This document shows, piece after piece, positions 23,338 to 33,704 of a stretch of 64,000 nucleotides of DNA (the first letter of the stretch is position 1; every line of letters starts with the position of its first letter). This stretch comes from Dioscorea cayenensis subsp. rotundata. Its lineage: Eukaryota > Streptophyta > Magnoliopsida > Dioscoreales > Dioscoreaceae. A program made the position numbers and the translations under genes. Location of the stretch: NCBI RefSeq assembly GCF_009730915.1, contig NC_052477.1:12291688-12355687 (forward strand), in the 5' to 3' direction. Under the pieces are notes generated by a model. That model did not search any database and was not told where the DNA came from. It saw nothing but the letters and a program-made list of their open reading frames with translations.

Positions 23338-24592
23338 TCATGGGGGCTCGAATAGTTTGAAATTTCCCCCGGTCATCATTGAATTGTTGGTGTTAAAATA
23401 GAGCTTCAACCTTTGGCCATTCACCTTAAACGTACCTTTTTCATGGTGAGTTACCTCGACTGGTCCTTGTGGGGAAACTTGAGTGACCGTATATGGACCT
23501 GACCACCGTGACTTGAGCTTCCCGGGGAATAGCTTTAGCCTCGAGTTGAATACTAACACTTGATCCCCTACTCGGAATTGTTTAGGATGCTTGATATGCT
23601 TATTGTGGTACTCCTTCACTCTTTCTTTGTAAAGTTTGGAATTTTCGTATGCCGTGGCGCACCATTCATCCAATTCATTTAATTGAAGTTTCCTCTTCTC
23701 ACCTACAAGAGTGCAATCAAAATTCAGAAATTTAATAGCCCAATAAGCTTTGTGCTCAAGTTCTCTGGTAGGGTGACAGCTTTTCCATAGACTAATCTAT
23801 ACTGGGTGGTCCCAATAGGAGTCTTATATGATGTTCTGTAAGCCCGCAGGCGTCATCTAGAGTGTTCTACCAGTCTCGTCTATTACGAGCAACATTTTTT
23901 TCTCCAAAATTCTTTTTAAATCCCCGTTGGAAACTTCCACTTGCCTGCTAATTTGTTGATGATATGGTGTTGCAAGTTTGTGGTAGACATTGTAGCGCTT
24001 TAGAATTTTTGCAAACTGAGCAATGCAAAAGTGAGTGCCTCGATCGCTAATGATTGCTCGTGGTGTTCCAAACTAGGAGAAAAGCTTCTTAAAGAATTTT
24101 ACCACTGCCCTGGCGTCTCTTGTTGGTAGGGATTGACCATCCACCCATTTAGACATGTAATCGACTGCCACGAGAATGAACTTACAACCATGTGAGCTTG
24201 GGAATGGCCCCATGAAGTCAATCCCCCACCGTCGAAAAATTTCACAAGCTTGATTCCAATCAGGGGCATCTCATCTCGTGAGAAATATTACCTACCCTCG
24301 AGCATCTATCGCATGATTGTATGAACTTTTGGGTGTCTTGAAACAATGTCGGCCAATAGAAACCTGAATCAAGAATCTTCTTTGCGGTCCGATTTGCATT
24401 GTAATGGCCCCTAGTCGGTCTGAATAGGCGATGTTTCAAGATACTTAGACCCTCGGGACTGCGATACACATCTTCGAGCGACTGAGTGCGAACAAATTCT
24501 AAAAAGGTAGGGGTCCTCCCACAAGTAGTGCTTGAGGTCCAAAAATTTCTTCCGTTGTTGATGCGTGAACCATTTTGGGATGACACCCCCAA
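23338..24592 (-). pseudogene. Element A integrase
   Basis: The minus-strand frames show an HHCC-type zinc-binding segment (GHYNANRTAKKIL...SCDRCSRVG), then the DDE core with '[13 protein letters not shown]', '[10 protein letters not shown]', 'ISDRGTHFC' and 'QVEVSNGDLKRILEK' in order. The GPY/F-like C-terminus 'KSRWSGPYTV' follows, ending KLFEPP and a stop. It would insert the DNA copy into the genome. In-frame stops after 'FFKKLFS', 'ETGRTL' and further on, plus a frame change near 24245, disable it. The Q-x-S-R for Q-x-N-G change just before 'QVEVSN' departs from the usual family motif. Confidence 0.88.
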
Positions 24593-24744
24593 CTAAGTAG
24601 TTGGCAAAAATCGACAAACCAAAGGTGGCTCGGACTCTTCCACGACTTGAATATTATACAAGTGCTCTTCAGGAAATGAATCATTGATATCTCTCTTTCT
24701 CTCAAAGTTTCGAGACTAGGATTCTCCAAACGGGATTAATGATC

Positions 24745-25161
24745 CACCGCAAGATTCTCCGCTCCTCTCTTATCCTTGATTTCAAGGTCAAACTCCTAAA
24801 GCAAAAGGACCCATCTAATCAAACGTGGTTTTGCATCTGACTTACTTAGTAGGTACCGCAAAGCTGAATGATCAGTATAAACCACCACCTTGGAAAGAAC
24901 TAGATAAGATTGGAATTTATCAAATGCAAAGACCACGGTGAGCAACTCCTTTTCTGTTGTGGTGTAATTCTCTTGAGCATCTGTTAACGTTTTGCTTGCA
25001 AAATATATGGGATGAAAGTGCTTGTCTTTTCGTTGCCCAAGGACTGCACCCACCGCAAAATCACTTGCATCACACATCAATTCAAAGGGGGAATCCCAGT
25101 CTAGAGCTATCATTATGGGTGCTTGGGTTAGCTTCTCCTTAAGGGTGGTAAAAGCTTTCAT
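24745..25161 (-). pseudogene. Element A RNase H
   Basis: Minus-strand frame 25161-24796 reads '[18 protein letters not shown]', '[24 protein letters not shown]' and '[12 protein letters not shown]', giving the catalytic Asp, Glu and Asp positions of Gypsy RNase H in the expected order. It should remove the RNA strand during reverse transcription. Frame shifts separate it from RT at 25161-25336 and from integrase near 24600-24745. Confidence 0.87.
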
Positions 25162-25335
25162 GCACTAATCATCAAACTTGAACGGTACATCTTTTTTAAA
25201 TAACTTCGTTAAGGGTCTAGAGATTTTGGCAAAGTCCCTGATGAATCTTCTATAAAACCTGCATGTCCCAGAAAACTCCTGATGGCTTTAATTGAGGTCG
25301 GAGGAGGTAGCTTCTCTATTACGGAGATCTTTGCT

Positions 25336-26700
25336 TTATCTACCTCGATTCCTTCTTTTGAAATTCTGTGACCCAGGAACAATCCCTTCTTGAACCATGA
25401 AGTGACATTTTTCCCAACTTAGTACGAGGTTGGTTTCCTCGCACCGAACAAGAACACGTTCTAGATTCTTGAGGCATAGCACAAAGGAGTCACCAAATAC
25501 AGAGAAATCGTCCATGAACACCTCCATGAAGTCTTCCACCATATCTTTGAAAATCGCCAACATGCATCTCTGAAAAGTGGCTGGGGCATTACAAAGGCCG
25601 AAAGGCATGCGGCGGTACACAAATGTTCCATAAGGGCATGTAAATGTGGTTTTTTCTTTATCTTCTGGCGCAATGGGAATATGGAAATACCCTAAAAAAC
25701 CATCCAGGAAGTAGTAGTATGAATGCCCAGCAAGCCTCTCAAGCATCTGATCGATAAATGGTAGCGGGAAATGATCCTTTCGGGTAGCATCATTCAATTT
25801 CCTGTAGTCAATGTAGACACGCCACCCTGTGATTATTCGAGTAGGTATTAACTCATTCTTTTCATTAGTGATCACAGTCATCCCCCCCTTTTTAGGTACT
25901 ACTTGCACTGGGCTCACCCACTCACTGTCAGAAATTGGATAAATAATGCCTGCATCAAGAAGTTTGATGACTTCAGCCTTTACTACCTCCTTCATGTTTG
26001 GATTCAGTCTTCTTTGTGGTAGAGCTGACGGTTTATGATCATCCTCCACCAAAATTTTGTGAGTGCAAAATGAGGGACTTATCCCCTTAATGTCAGCTAT
26101 CTTCCAAGCAATTGCATTCTTCTGTTTTTTTAAGACATTCACCAAATCTTGCTTTTGTTCGACCGTAAGGTTTGAATCAATGATTACAGGAAGTTGAGTT
26201 CCTTCGCCAAGAAATGTATATTCGAGGTGCTCAGGCAACTTTTTCAATTCCAGTTCAGGTGCTTCCTCAGTTGACAGTCGCAGATTTTTATTCAGTAGTA
26301 CATCACTATGTTCTAGTTCATCTTCTTCTGCAAATACTGAGCTTTCATCGGAACTCTCATTGATGCCATACACAGGTTGCACAATCTCCTTAGTGTTTTC
26401 CCCCTGATCTCTGCTAGGTTCGTGTACCGGAATTGACTGATATGCTTGCAGTTTTGCTATGTCCAGTGTAGTTAGATAAGTAGGAATACTGACTTCTTCT
26501 TTCGTTGGAACTCTTCCATAATTCATGAAGTCTGTAAGCATGGCTTTCCAAATATTGTCTTTAGCTACTATAATGGAGCCTTCCCATGGTTTGAATCTAC
26601 ATATTGTACTGTCCTGTATGTGGAATAAATGATGTATAGGTGGTACCCAATCATTCCAGATATCAACCATAGCCCGCTCATGCCCTTGTGTAAAGCCCAA
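25336..26700 (-). pseudogene. Element A reverse transcriptase with N-terminal linker
   Basis: A 454-residue open frame. Residues 1-190 are an acidic linker normally lying between protease and RT. From about residue 215 come the Gypsy RT blocks: 'GIIYPISDSEWVSPVQVVPKK', 'GWRVYIDYRKLND', 'FPLPFIDQMLERLAG', 'TFTCPYGTFVYRRMPFGLCNAPATFQRCM', and the catalytic 'EVFMDDFSVFG' near residue 393. FMDD rather than YxDD is usual in this lineage. The N-terminus has no start of its own next to the gag stub, so translation would need a frameshift or internal start. The long uninterrupted frame shows this part has suffered less than the integrase. Confidence 0.92.
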
Positions 26701-26705
26701 ATATG

Positions 26706-26771
26706 CTATAATGAACCTCTCTCAATTTCGCTGTCTTGTGCAACTAAATTTGATCGATTTGCTCGTGTCAT
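26706..26771 (-). pseudogene. Element A gag stub of 21 codons
   Basis: The minus-strand ATG at 26771 starts MTRANRSNLVAQDSEIERG, clearly the same gag N-terminus as element E (MTRSNPST...DSEIER). Two codons later it stops, and RT-linker sequence follows in another frame. This locates the left edge of the gag-protease deletion to within a few bases. Confidence 0.8.
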
Positions 26772-26908
26772 GCACAGTAGTTTTCAAAGCCAAGAAAGAT
26801 AAAGAAAGTTAAGCTCAAGAAAAAATAAGACAAATGAAAGGAAGAAATAAAAGAAAAGAAAAAATGGTTAGAGCAATAAGCTAGAAGTTTCCTAGAATTC
26901 CTTAATGT

Positions 26909-26926
26909 TCCCCGGCAATGGCGCCA
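26909..26926 (-). other. Element A primer-binding site
   Basis: Minus strand TGGCGCCATTGCCGGGGA a few bases after the LTR matches the TGGCGCCGTTGCCGGGG-type site usual in Athila/Tat elements, with one or two differences. Confidence 0.78.
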
Positions 26927-26932
26927 AAAACT

Positions 26933-28466
26933 TGATTGATTACCGGTAAGTGTACGGGGTCGCCAAGTAATACCTTGAGCAAAAGCCCAAGGATCGTATT
27001 CTACGGGGTTAAGGAGCTCCTATTACTCCTCCATCACTCACTTTCTAACCTTACAATTCAAGCATGGTAAACTAATCTAATACAAGCAAGATTGTAAATA
27101 AAACACAAGTGTAACAACTCCAAGTCAAGCAAGAAAATCACAAGAGCAATGATGATAAGAATAGGCCTAGGGATGAGGATTCCCAAGAGGGGTCATCAAG
27201 ATATAAGGATGCATGAAAATACATGGCACGGGTGATTTAGACCTACGATTGCATTAAGTGAATGGAGATCACGCAACAAGGACACACTTAACCTAAGTTT
27301 ATCCTCATGGTTCGGAGGGGCTACCTACACCCAATTTCTCGGCATGTTGGTCAACAAATAACCCTATTAGCTCAATAACGATCTAGTACACGTGAGTAGG
27401 TCACGTCTACATGTACAACTCAAACAAGAACTAAGGATTTCTCCACATAATAGTTCTAGGCATGAAACACAATGAGCCAAATCATAAATCACACCAATGC
27501 ATATCAAATATAAATGTAGTATCCAAAATACAAGATGAACACCCGAAGGTTCACCTACATCCGGCGACCTTGGGGGTCTAGTGTGCCATCATACAAATAA
27601 GTATCTCAAACACAACAAAAGCAAGAAGTAAATGCATAAATGACACTCCCTAGTCCGAATGATAAAGAGGAGAGAGAATTCCGGCCGAATGATGCTTCTT
27701 CTAGCCCTAGAGATGCCGAATGCGTCTCCTCCTTTGATGATTAGGCTTCCCCTTTAAGTTCAAGCTCTTGATCTTCCCAAGCTTCAAGCCAAACTCTCCC
27801 AAAGAATGGTGTCTTTGTTTCTCCCCTTCCTCCAAGTGATGGTACGCCAAAAAACCTTCAAAAGTCTACCCTAGAGTCTCCAAGAAGTCCAGCCAAAAAA
27901 ATCCCTAATCTTTCTCCAAAAATCCCTCTATATATCACTCATCATACCCCATTGATGGTCTCCATCCCTAGTGCTATACCACTCCCTATGGCCCCCATCC
28001 TGAGTGCTATACCAAGTGCTATACCACTCCCTATGACCTCTATCCTGAGTGCTATACCACTCGCTATGGAGCTCAACATTGACACTATTTGGGGTAGGCA
28101 AACTCCATCAAGTAAATATCTTTTTATTATAGCTACGGTGATCATCCGGGCTCTATCATCAAGGGCGACATTGAGCCGTATGCTATGATCCAAATCCTGA
28201 CTTGAAACTCTCCATGTGCTACCGTGGCATGCTACGATGAAATACCCTCACGAGTACTGCTTTGCATTGAATACCCTACAGATCTAGCGCACTGGTTTTC
28301 TTCTCTTTTTCACCCGAATCATATCCTCGTGTCATCCATGGTGTTCCCGTGCCCTGCAAAGCAAATAACACACGATTAAGAGCAAAACGGGCATCAATTC
28401 TAATGAAAATACATGCTAGAGGTAACAAATACATACACTCAAATACGTACATTTAGACACTTATCA
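26933..28466 (-). repeat. Element A 5' LTR
   Basis: 1534 bp; minus strand begins TGATAAGTGTC and ends GGTAATCAATCA, followed by the AGTTTTTGGCGCC leader. Compared with the 3' LTR it has many small indels and one deletion of about 90 bases near 27242, so the copy is old or poorly assembled. Confidence 0.9.
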
Positions 28467-28524
28467 CTCATCATTCTTCTAAGCCATGGTTAAGAGGGCA
28501 ACTTTCATCTATGAGCCCCTGTGA
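28467..28524 (+). pseudogene. Element B polyprotein C-terminal tail
   Basis: Reads SSFF-stop-AMVKRATFIYEPL and a stop, matching the D tail (SSCFQVMGKRETFIYEPS). The insertion of A separated it from its upstream gene; an internal stop is also present. Confidence 0.6.
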
Positions 28525-28569
28525 GGTAAGACAAGGTACGTCAAGCTTAGTGACATTAAAAAAACGCTT

Positions 28570-28587
28570 CTTGGGAGGCAACCCAAG
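28570..28587 (+). promoter_or_regulatory. Conserved hairpin after the polyprotein stop (element B)
   Basis: CTTGGGAGGCAACCCAAG, identical to that of element E, 45 bases beyond the stop codon and preceded by a slightly altered GTGACATTAAAAAAACGCTT. Confidence 0.7.
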
Positions 28588-28864
28588 TGTTTACTGTTTT
28601 CGTAGTTTAGTAGTTTAGTGTGTGCATGAATAAAGTGTTGAGTGTTGGTGTCTTGATTTTTATATACTTGTGCTGTGATTTTATTGTGGGTTTTGAATTG
28701 TCATCATGTGTTTTCAAGTGGATTTGGCGAAGTTGGGTCGTTTGAACTATTTCTCATGTTTTTCACTGGTAAAATTTGCATACTAGGGTAGGCTCTGAGT
28801 GTGTAAACATGTTCAGGAATTTTCTGTAGAGCCTGTAGAATTTTTTAAGGCATCTAGAGAAAAC

Positions 28865-29460
28865 ACACGGGCGTGTGGAATTTCTGCACGCCCGTAAATT
28901 TGCATTACGAGCTCATCCAGAGAAGGCATAGGGGCGTGGACTCGCCCCTGTGAATGACCATGCAATTCTCGCACGCCCGTGGGTAATTTCCGCACGGCGT
29001 GTGAATTTCTGCAAATATTGGCGGATTATCCCGAAAGCACATAGGGGCGTGGACTCGCCCCTGTGGTCAACCTTTTGAAAATCGCAGGGGTGTGGGTAAT
29101 TTTCGCACACCCGTGCGAATCTCTGCAGAGGAGCTCTCTCCATCCCGAGAAGACACACGGGCGTGTGCTTGCCCCTGTGAGTTGGGCCTGTGAATGTCCA
29201 TGCCCGTGCGGAATTTTCGCACGGGCGTGCGAAACACTTAGCATATTTTTCTCGGATGTCCAGAGCAACCACAGGGGCTTGCGGCTGCCCCTGTGGGATG
29301 GACGCACGGGCGTGGGTATTTTCTGCATGCCCGTGTTAGAGCATTTAGGGATAGTGAGTGTTTTCCCGAGACAGCACAGGGGCACGCATCTGTCCCTGTG
29401 AGCCTTTCTTGTGGAGACACACGGGCGTGGGTAATTTTCACATGCTCTTGCGGATGTACA
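28865..29460 (+). repeat. Element B array of GGGCGTG / CACGCCC palindromes
   Basis: Roughly 100-base imperfect units repeat the sense 'acacgggcgtg...cacgcccgtg' and 'aggggcgtggactcgcccctgtg'. Each unit can fold into one or two short hairpins, and units are joined by A/T-rich 'aatttctgca' or 'aattttcgcac'. The long frames seen across it on both strands are by-products of the repeat (recurring 'RPYAFSG', 'KHTPVC'). Confidence 0.8.
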
Positions 29461-29868
29461 AAAGGCCAAGAGGCGCGAGTCCTTTTAAAAGGATTATCAT
29501 TTCTCTTCACCCCCATATCCTTCATTTGTCTGAGAGCACTCATATATTGTTTCCCGACCTCGTATCTCCAACTTGGAAAGATTTTTCTTGGTTTTCCGGC
29601 TGTTTTCAAAGCTTTCTCATCCCAAATCAACGGTAAGCCCTATCTTTGATTTCCTTCGCAAATTCATGATTTTCGTCAATGAAACTAGTCAATAATGCTT
29701 CATTTCTTCAATTAGAATATTAATCTATATTTAGAATAAAGTAGAAGAGTTATAATGGTGCATTTGTGGAGTTTGAGGCGTGGCCGTGCATTTGTTCACT
29801 CCCGTGTGGATTTCTATAGTTATGTTACTTAACTTGTTTGATCGATTTTCTTTCAATTTTTGTAGATT

Positions 29869-31874
29869 ATGGCACCTCGGTCAAAGAAGCAAGCTGATAA
29901 GCGGCCGCGTGACTAGTAGAGCTGTCAATTTGGGCCAAGCCGCGGGTTGGGTTGGCATTATATTGACCCGTTTGGAGCGGGTCAAAACGGGCCAACCTGC
30001 TTGGGCCGCGGGTAGGGGCGGGGCGGGCCGCGGGTTACGGCGGGCTAGCCCGCCACCCTTAATTTAAAAATTATATTTTAAAAATAAAAAATTATTAAAT
30101 TAATTACAAAGTTAGAAAAGATAAATACATGTTTCTAAAGGGTTTTCTATGCGAAGGATATTGATTTTTTTAACATTTTGATTTTTTAAATTTTGTTAAA
30201 CTTTACAAATTTAATAGGATCAATGTAATATTGATGGATTGATGATTTTTAATAGTAATTGACGTTTTTCTTTTGCGATTAGTTTTTTGGATTTTGTTAA
30301 TATTTTTGTGTATTGTGGCAAGATTATGTCAAAAATATAAATAAATATGTGAGAACTATGAAATATAATTATTTTTTAAATTTTTTTAAATTTTTTATAT
30401 TTTTTTGGCGGGCGGCCCGCCCACCCTGACAAAATGGGTCGAGGGTTGGGTTGGCATTTGGCCGGCCCGCCAAAATGGAGGGCCGGCCCGCCCCACCCCG
30501 CCAAATGGTGGGTTTTGGCGGACCGCGGGCCGGCCCGCCCCGCCGGCCCGAATTGACACCTCTACGCGTGAGTCATCTCCTTAGTCTTAGAGCATGAGAT
30601 TCACCATCCACGAGGCACCGAGGCTAGGTTCGGCGTTTGTCGAGACTTGATTCGTCTGAGACTCGTTCTTGAACACGAGCATCTTGAGAGATTCTGACGA
30701 GGGAGACGAGTTCGAAGATGAGGTTGAGGATCTTGTATCGATGGGTGGTTGGAGGCAGTTGTTGTCAATTAGAGAGCCAGCTATCCGGGAGCTTACACTG
30801 GAGGTTCTGTCGTCATTTGAGTTCGACAGATCCTATACGAGATTCGGTGACCTAGAAACTGTTCAGTTCAGAGCCCTTGGACATCACTATAGTCTGAGTA
30901 TCACTCAGTTTTCAATTCAGCTCGGCTTGTACAAGGAGACATTTATAGATATTGAGGAGTACTCTCAGTTACCGATCGATTATCCTGGACCCCTGACCCC
31001 ATAGAGAGCGTACAGAGCATTATATGGTCAGGGCTAGTATGAGCCGAGGATGTCCAAGGCCACGTGCCTTTCTCGACCTGCGTACTGCTATCTACATGCC
31101 ATCATGAGCAGGTCAGTGAATGGCCATGGTGATAGCTGCTGGCGTTACGGCGGCGGGGAGCTTCTATACTTATATTCGATGATGCAACGCATACCAATCC
31201 ATCTAGGGCACATCGTCGCTGAGTACATTCGACATCAGGGCCACTATGCTAGATTGGCAGCGATCTTCTCGGGCCCTTACATTACGAGACTAGTTCTGGG
31301 CATGAGTCTCTTGGGCATGATTCGCTGGGCTGAGAAGATTATTATACCTGTGCTTCTGAGCCTGGAGACAATGAGATTGATGGGCATGGCTCACAAGGTT
31401 CGCACGGGGGTTTATGCTCTGGTTCTACCGACCCTGGAAATAGCCGAGGAGGAGGGTGATGATGCCGAAGCTTCCCAGCCTGCCCCTAAGCCTCAGTCAG
31501 CACCTATGGAGACCGAGGCGTCTCCGGTGACAGAGGACCCACCCCCTGTGTGCATGTTTTCACCATCTCGAGCCCATGATCATTTTGAGAGGCTCGAGAG
31601 TGCTATGGGGATGATACGGACAGAGGTAGCAGAGGTGAGAGCGGAGATTGCTGATATTAGGGCTGCGCAGGCCACACAGTATACGGAGTTTATAGCATGT
31701 TTCGACACATTACAACAGATCTTAAAGCGAGACGTCGGCTCATCATTTGTCCTGCGGTCGAGGACTCCTCAGGCGCCCTCGGCATCTCTAGCACCTTCAT
31801 CCCCTATTCCAGCACCAGTTAACCCACAATGTACTTCATCAGCAGAAGAGCCAGAGGATGACATCGACACTTGA
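29869..31874 (+). pseudogene. Athila-type ORF (ATHILA ORF-1 / env-position gene), element B
   Basis: Begins MAPRSKKQADKRPRD, is interrupted by the MITE, and resumes at 30565. Conserved blocks follow: 'IRELTLEVLSSFEF', 'VQFRALGHHYSLSITQFSIQLGLY', then after a stop at about 31000 'MSRSVNGHGD', 'ELLYLYSMMQRIPIHLGHIVAEYIRHQG' and 'GPYITRLVLGMSLLG'. The C-terminal part holds a Pro/Glu-rich linker, a coiled-coil-like stretch 'EVAEVRAEIADIRAAQATQY', and ends EEPEDDIDT. It resembles the protein family named after Athila retrotransposons, whose job is unknown. It lies between pol and the 3' LTR. It has stops near 30590, 30650 and 31002 besides the MITE. Confidence 0.75.
29917..30564. mobile_element. 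hAT-like MITE with GC-rich ends, 648 bp
   Basis: Terminal inverted repeats TAGAGCTGTCAATTTGGGCC (left) and TAGAGGTGTCAATTCGGGCC (right, reversed) match at 18 of 20 positions. The flanking 8-mers CGCGTGAC (29906-29913) and CGCGTGAG (30565-30572) match 7 of 8, with three bases (TAG) between the left copy and the repeat, so the left boundary may be 29914. Both ends carry arrays of GGCCCGCC words; the middle is very AT-rich. No transposase, so it depends on an autonomous hAT. Confidence 0.82.
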
Positions 31875-32315
31875 CTTTATATTTTATTTTACTTTTCCTT
31901 TCTTTTACTTCCGCATTTTATTTTGTACTTGTACACTCAGAAAGGATTCTCCTTCTGAGCTTATCTTTTATTTCACTGTCTCGAGTTGTATTTATTGCTT
32001 CATCTTTTATATACTCGAGTTGTTTTATTTTTATTGAGCTTCACTGAACCCCCTCGTGTATGCGTGTAGATGGTCTTGTCATCATGGGAATTGAGACTTT
32101 GTCATGGGCACGGCCAAGGTGTTTCGCCACTTGGCCGAGTGAGCTTTACAACCCGTTAGAACAACACTCCCATGGACATAGCTCCATCAAATGCAACACT
32201 AGGAGTCAGCGGAGTATTGTTTTGATTGCTTCTCTCATATCTAAATTTAATTGATTTACATTATGAATGAGCTTGCATGTGTACATTGGGGACATGTGTA
32301 CCTTGTATTTGCAGA
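31875..32315 (+). other. Element B 3' non-coding region, first part
   Basis: Matches 50517-50880 in G, and minus-strand 39740-40200 in D, phrase by phrase ('tctcgagttgtattt', 'catagctccatcaaatg', 'gcttgcatg.gtacatt'). No coding evidence. Confidence 0.7.
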
Positions 32316-33628
32316 TTGCACAAATCTAGTCAAGGCCTTCTCCAAATCATTCATTCAGGTTTCCAAACCTGAAACTCTGTTTTCCACATGCGGAGTTTAT
32401 TGTTGTGGTTGGAAACCCGGTGGCCCCATGGCCTTTGGTGGACCCTGATTGCTCCATGAGAAATTTGGATGATTCTTCCAACCCGGATTGTAGGTATTAC
32501 TATATGGGTTTCCTTGAGGTCTCAAGTCATTACCTACAAAATCGACGTTCTCAACCGAAGATACATCACCAATAGAGATCGGGCAATCGGAGGGAGCATG
32601 TCCACCACCACACCAGTTGCAATTTGTCACAGCCGCTACTCTATTTAAAGTTAGTAGATCTAACTTCTTACTCAAATTTTCCACTTGAGCCACCAATGAA
32701 GTTACTGCATCTATCTCATGGAGACCGGCCACCTTTTTCTTCCCCCTAGCATTCCATTGGTAGCTGTTTAACCCCATTTCTTCAATTAACTGACGGGCCT
32801 CATCGGGGGTCTTACTACCTAAGGTACCTCCTGATGCAGCATCCAAGAGTTGCCTTGTACTCGGGTTCAAACCGTTGTAAAAGGTCAGAACAATCATCCA
32901 CTCTGGAAATCCGTGTTGTGGGCACTTTCTCAAGAGCTCCTTGAACCTTTCCCATGTCTCAAATAGAGACTCCAATTCCAACTGAACAAAGGATGAGATC
33001 TCATTCCTAAGCTTCACGGATTTTCCGGGAGGGAAATAACGGGCAAGAAAAGCTTCTACCATCTCCTCCAATGTGGTAATCGATGCTCTAGGTAATGAGT
33101 GTAGCCACTGATTCGCTCTCCCCTTTAGGGAAAATGGGAAGGCTCGCAACTTGATGGCATCATCTGTCACCCCGTTTATCTTCAGCATATCACACACCTG
33201 AAGAAAACTCTCTATATGACTGTTTGGATCCTCATCGGCCAAACCATTGAACTGGGCGGATTGCTGTAACATGTGGATGAATGCGGGCTTCATCTCGAAG
33301 TTCTGAGCTGTAATTGGGGGACGCACAATACTCGATTGTGTCCCCAACACTGAAGGTCTGGCATAATCGGATAATGTCTGCTGTTGCTCATTCTGTTCTG
33401 CCATGTTTTCAGATTCTTCTACTTCCAAATCAGCTAGATTAGACTATTCTTGCACAGGCTCTTTCCCTTTTCTTCTAAGTGTGCGTTCAAGTTCGGGATC
33501 TCCTTCAATCAATATTGAGGGGTTCCCTCGGGTCATAACCTGGAGCTGCACCCAAAAAGAAAGAAAAAAAAATCAGAACGATGATAGAATAAGAAGATAT
33601 GAAATAGAATATATGATGAAATAGCTAA
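32316..33628 (-). mobile_element. Inverted gag fragment without LTRs inside element B
   Basis: A piece of a D-like element on the opposite strand. It runs from the gag leader (ending near 33628 at 'gaaatagctaa', as in D at 46838) to the region after the zinc knuckle (near 32316, like D at 45600). Neither LTR nor PBS is attached. It replaces the middle of B's 3' region. Confidence 0.65.
32397..33536 (-). pseudogene. Athila-type gag in the inverted fragment
   Basis: Starts MTRGNPSILIEGDPELERTL at 33536, meets a stop after 'EPVQE', and is then open to 32397. It shows the retrotransposon gag domain ('FSLKGRANQWLHSLP', 'MVEAFLARYFPPGKSVKLRNEISSF', 'ETWERFKELLRKCPQHGFP', 'YNGLNPSTRQLLDAASGG') and a zinc-knuckle-like motif CNWCGGGHAPSDCP near residue 275. 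It ends at a stop in a Gln-rich segment. Gag would form the cytoplasmic particle. It is close to the D gag and better preserved, apart from the early stop. Confidence 0.88.
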
Positions 33629-33704
33629 GTTCTTGTTGGGTGGAAAGAGCTACTACCTATGATGTATGAAGCTACTCTCAAAAGTCGGATACTAGTTATG
33701 TCCT

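Larger units (their letters stand above)
18950..28466 (-). mobile_element. Element A: Athila-like Gypsy element with pol only
   Basis: LTRs of about 1.5 kb at both sides start TGATAAGTGTCTAAATGTA on the minus strand. Between them, in minus-strand order: PBS (26909-26926), a 21-codon gag stub (26771-26706), RT (26700-25336), RNase H, integrase, stop at 23338, a conserved hairpin (23274-23291), a long 3' non-coding region and a polypurine tract at 20488. Domain order RT-RH-IN makes it Gypsy, and the PBS and RT sequence fit the Athila/Tat group. Gag and protease are missing: RT-proximal polyprotein sequence begins about 210 bases from the PBS. Pol carries frameshifts and stops. The element sits inside element B, next to that element's polyprotein tail. 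Confidence 0.88.

Noticed and set aside
28813..29650. Overlapping frames on both strands reading RPYAFSG, KHTPVC, GYFHTP and similar
   Set aside because: They are translations of the GGGCGTG palindrome array. The same peptides recur at 41956-42720 for the same reason.
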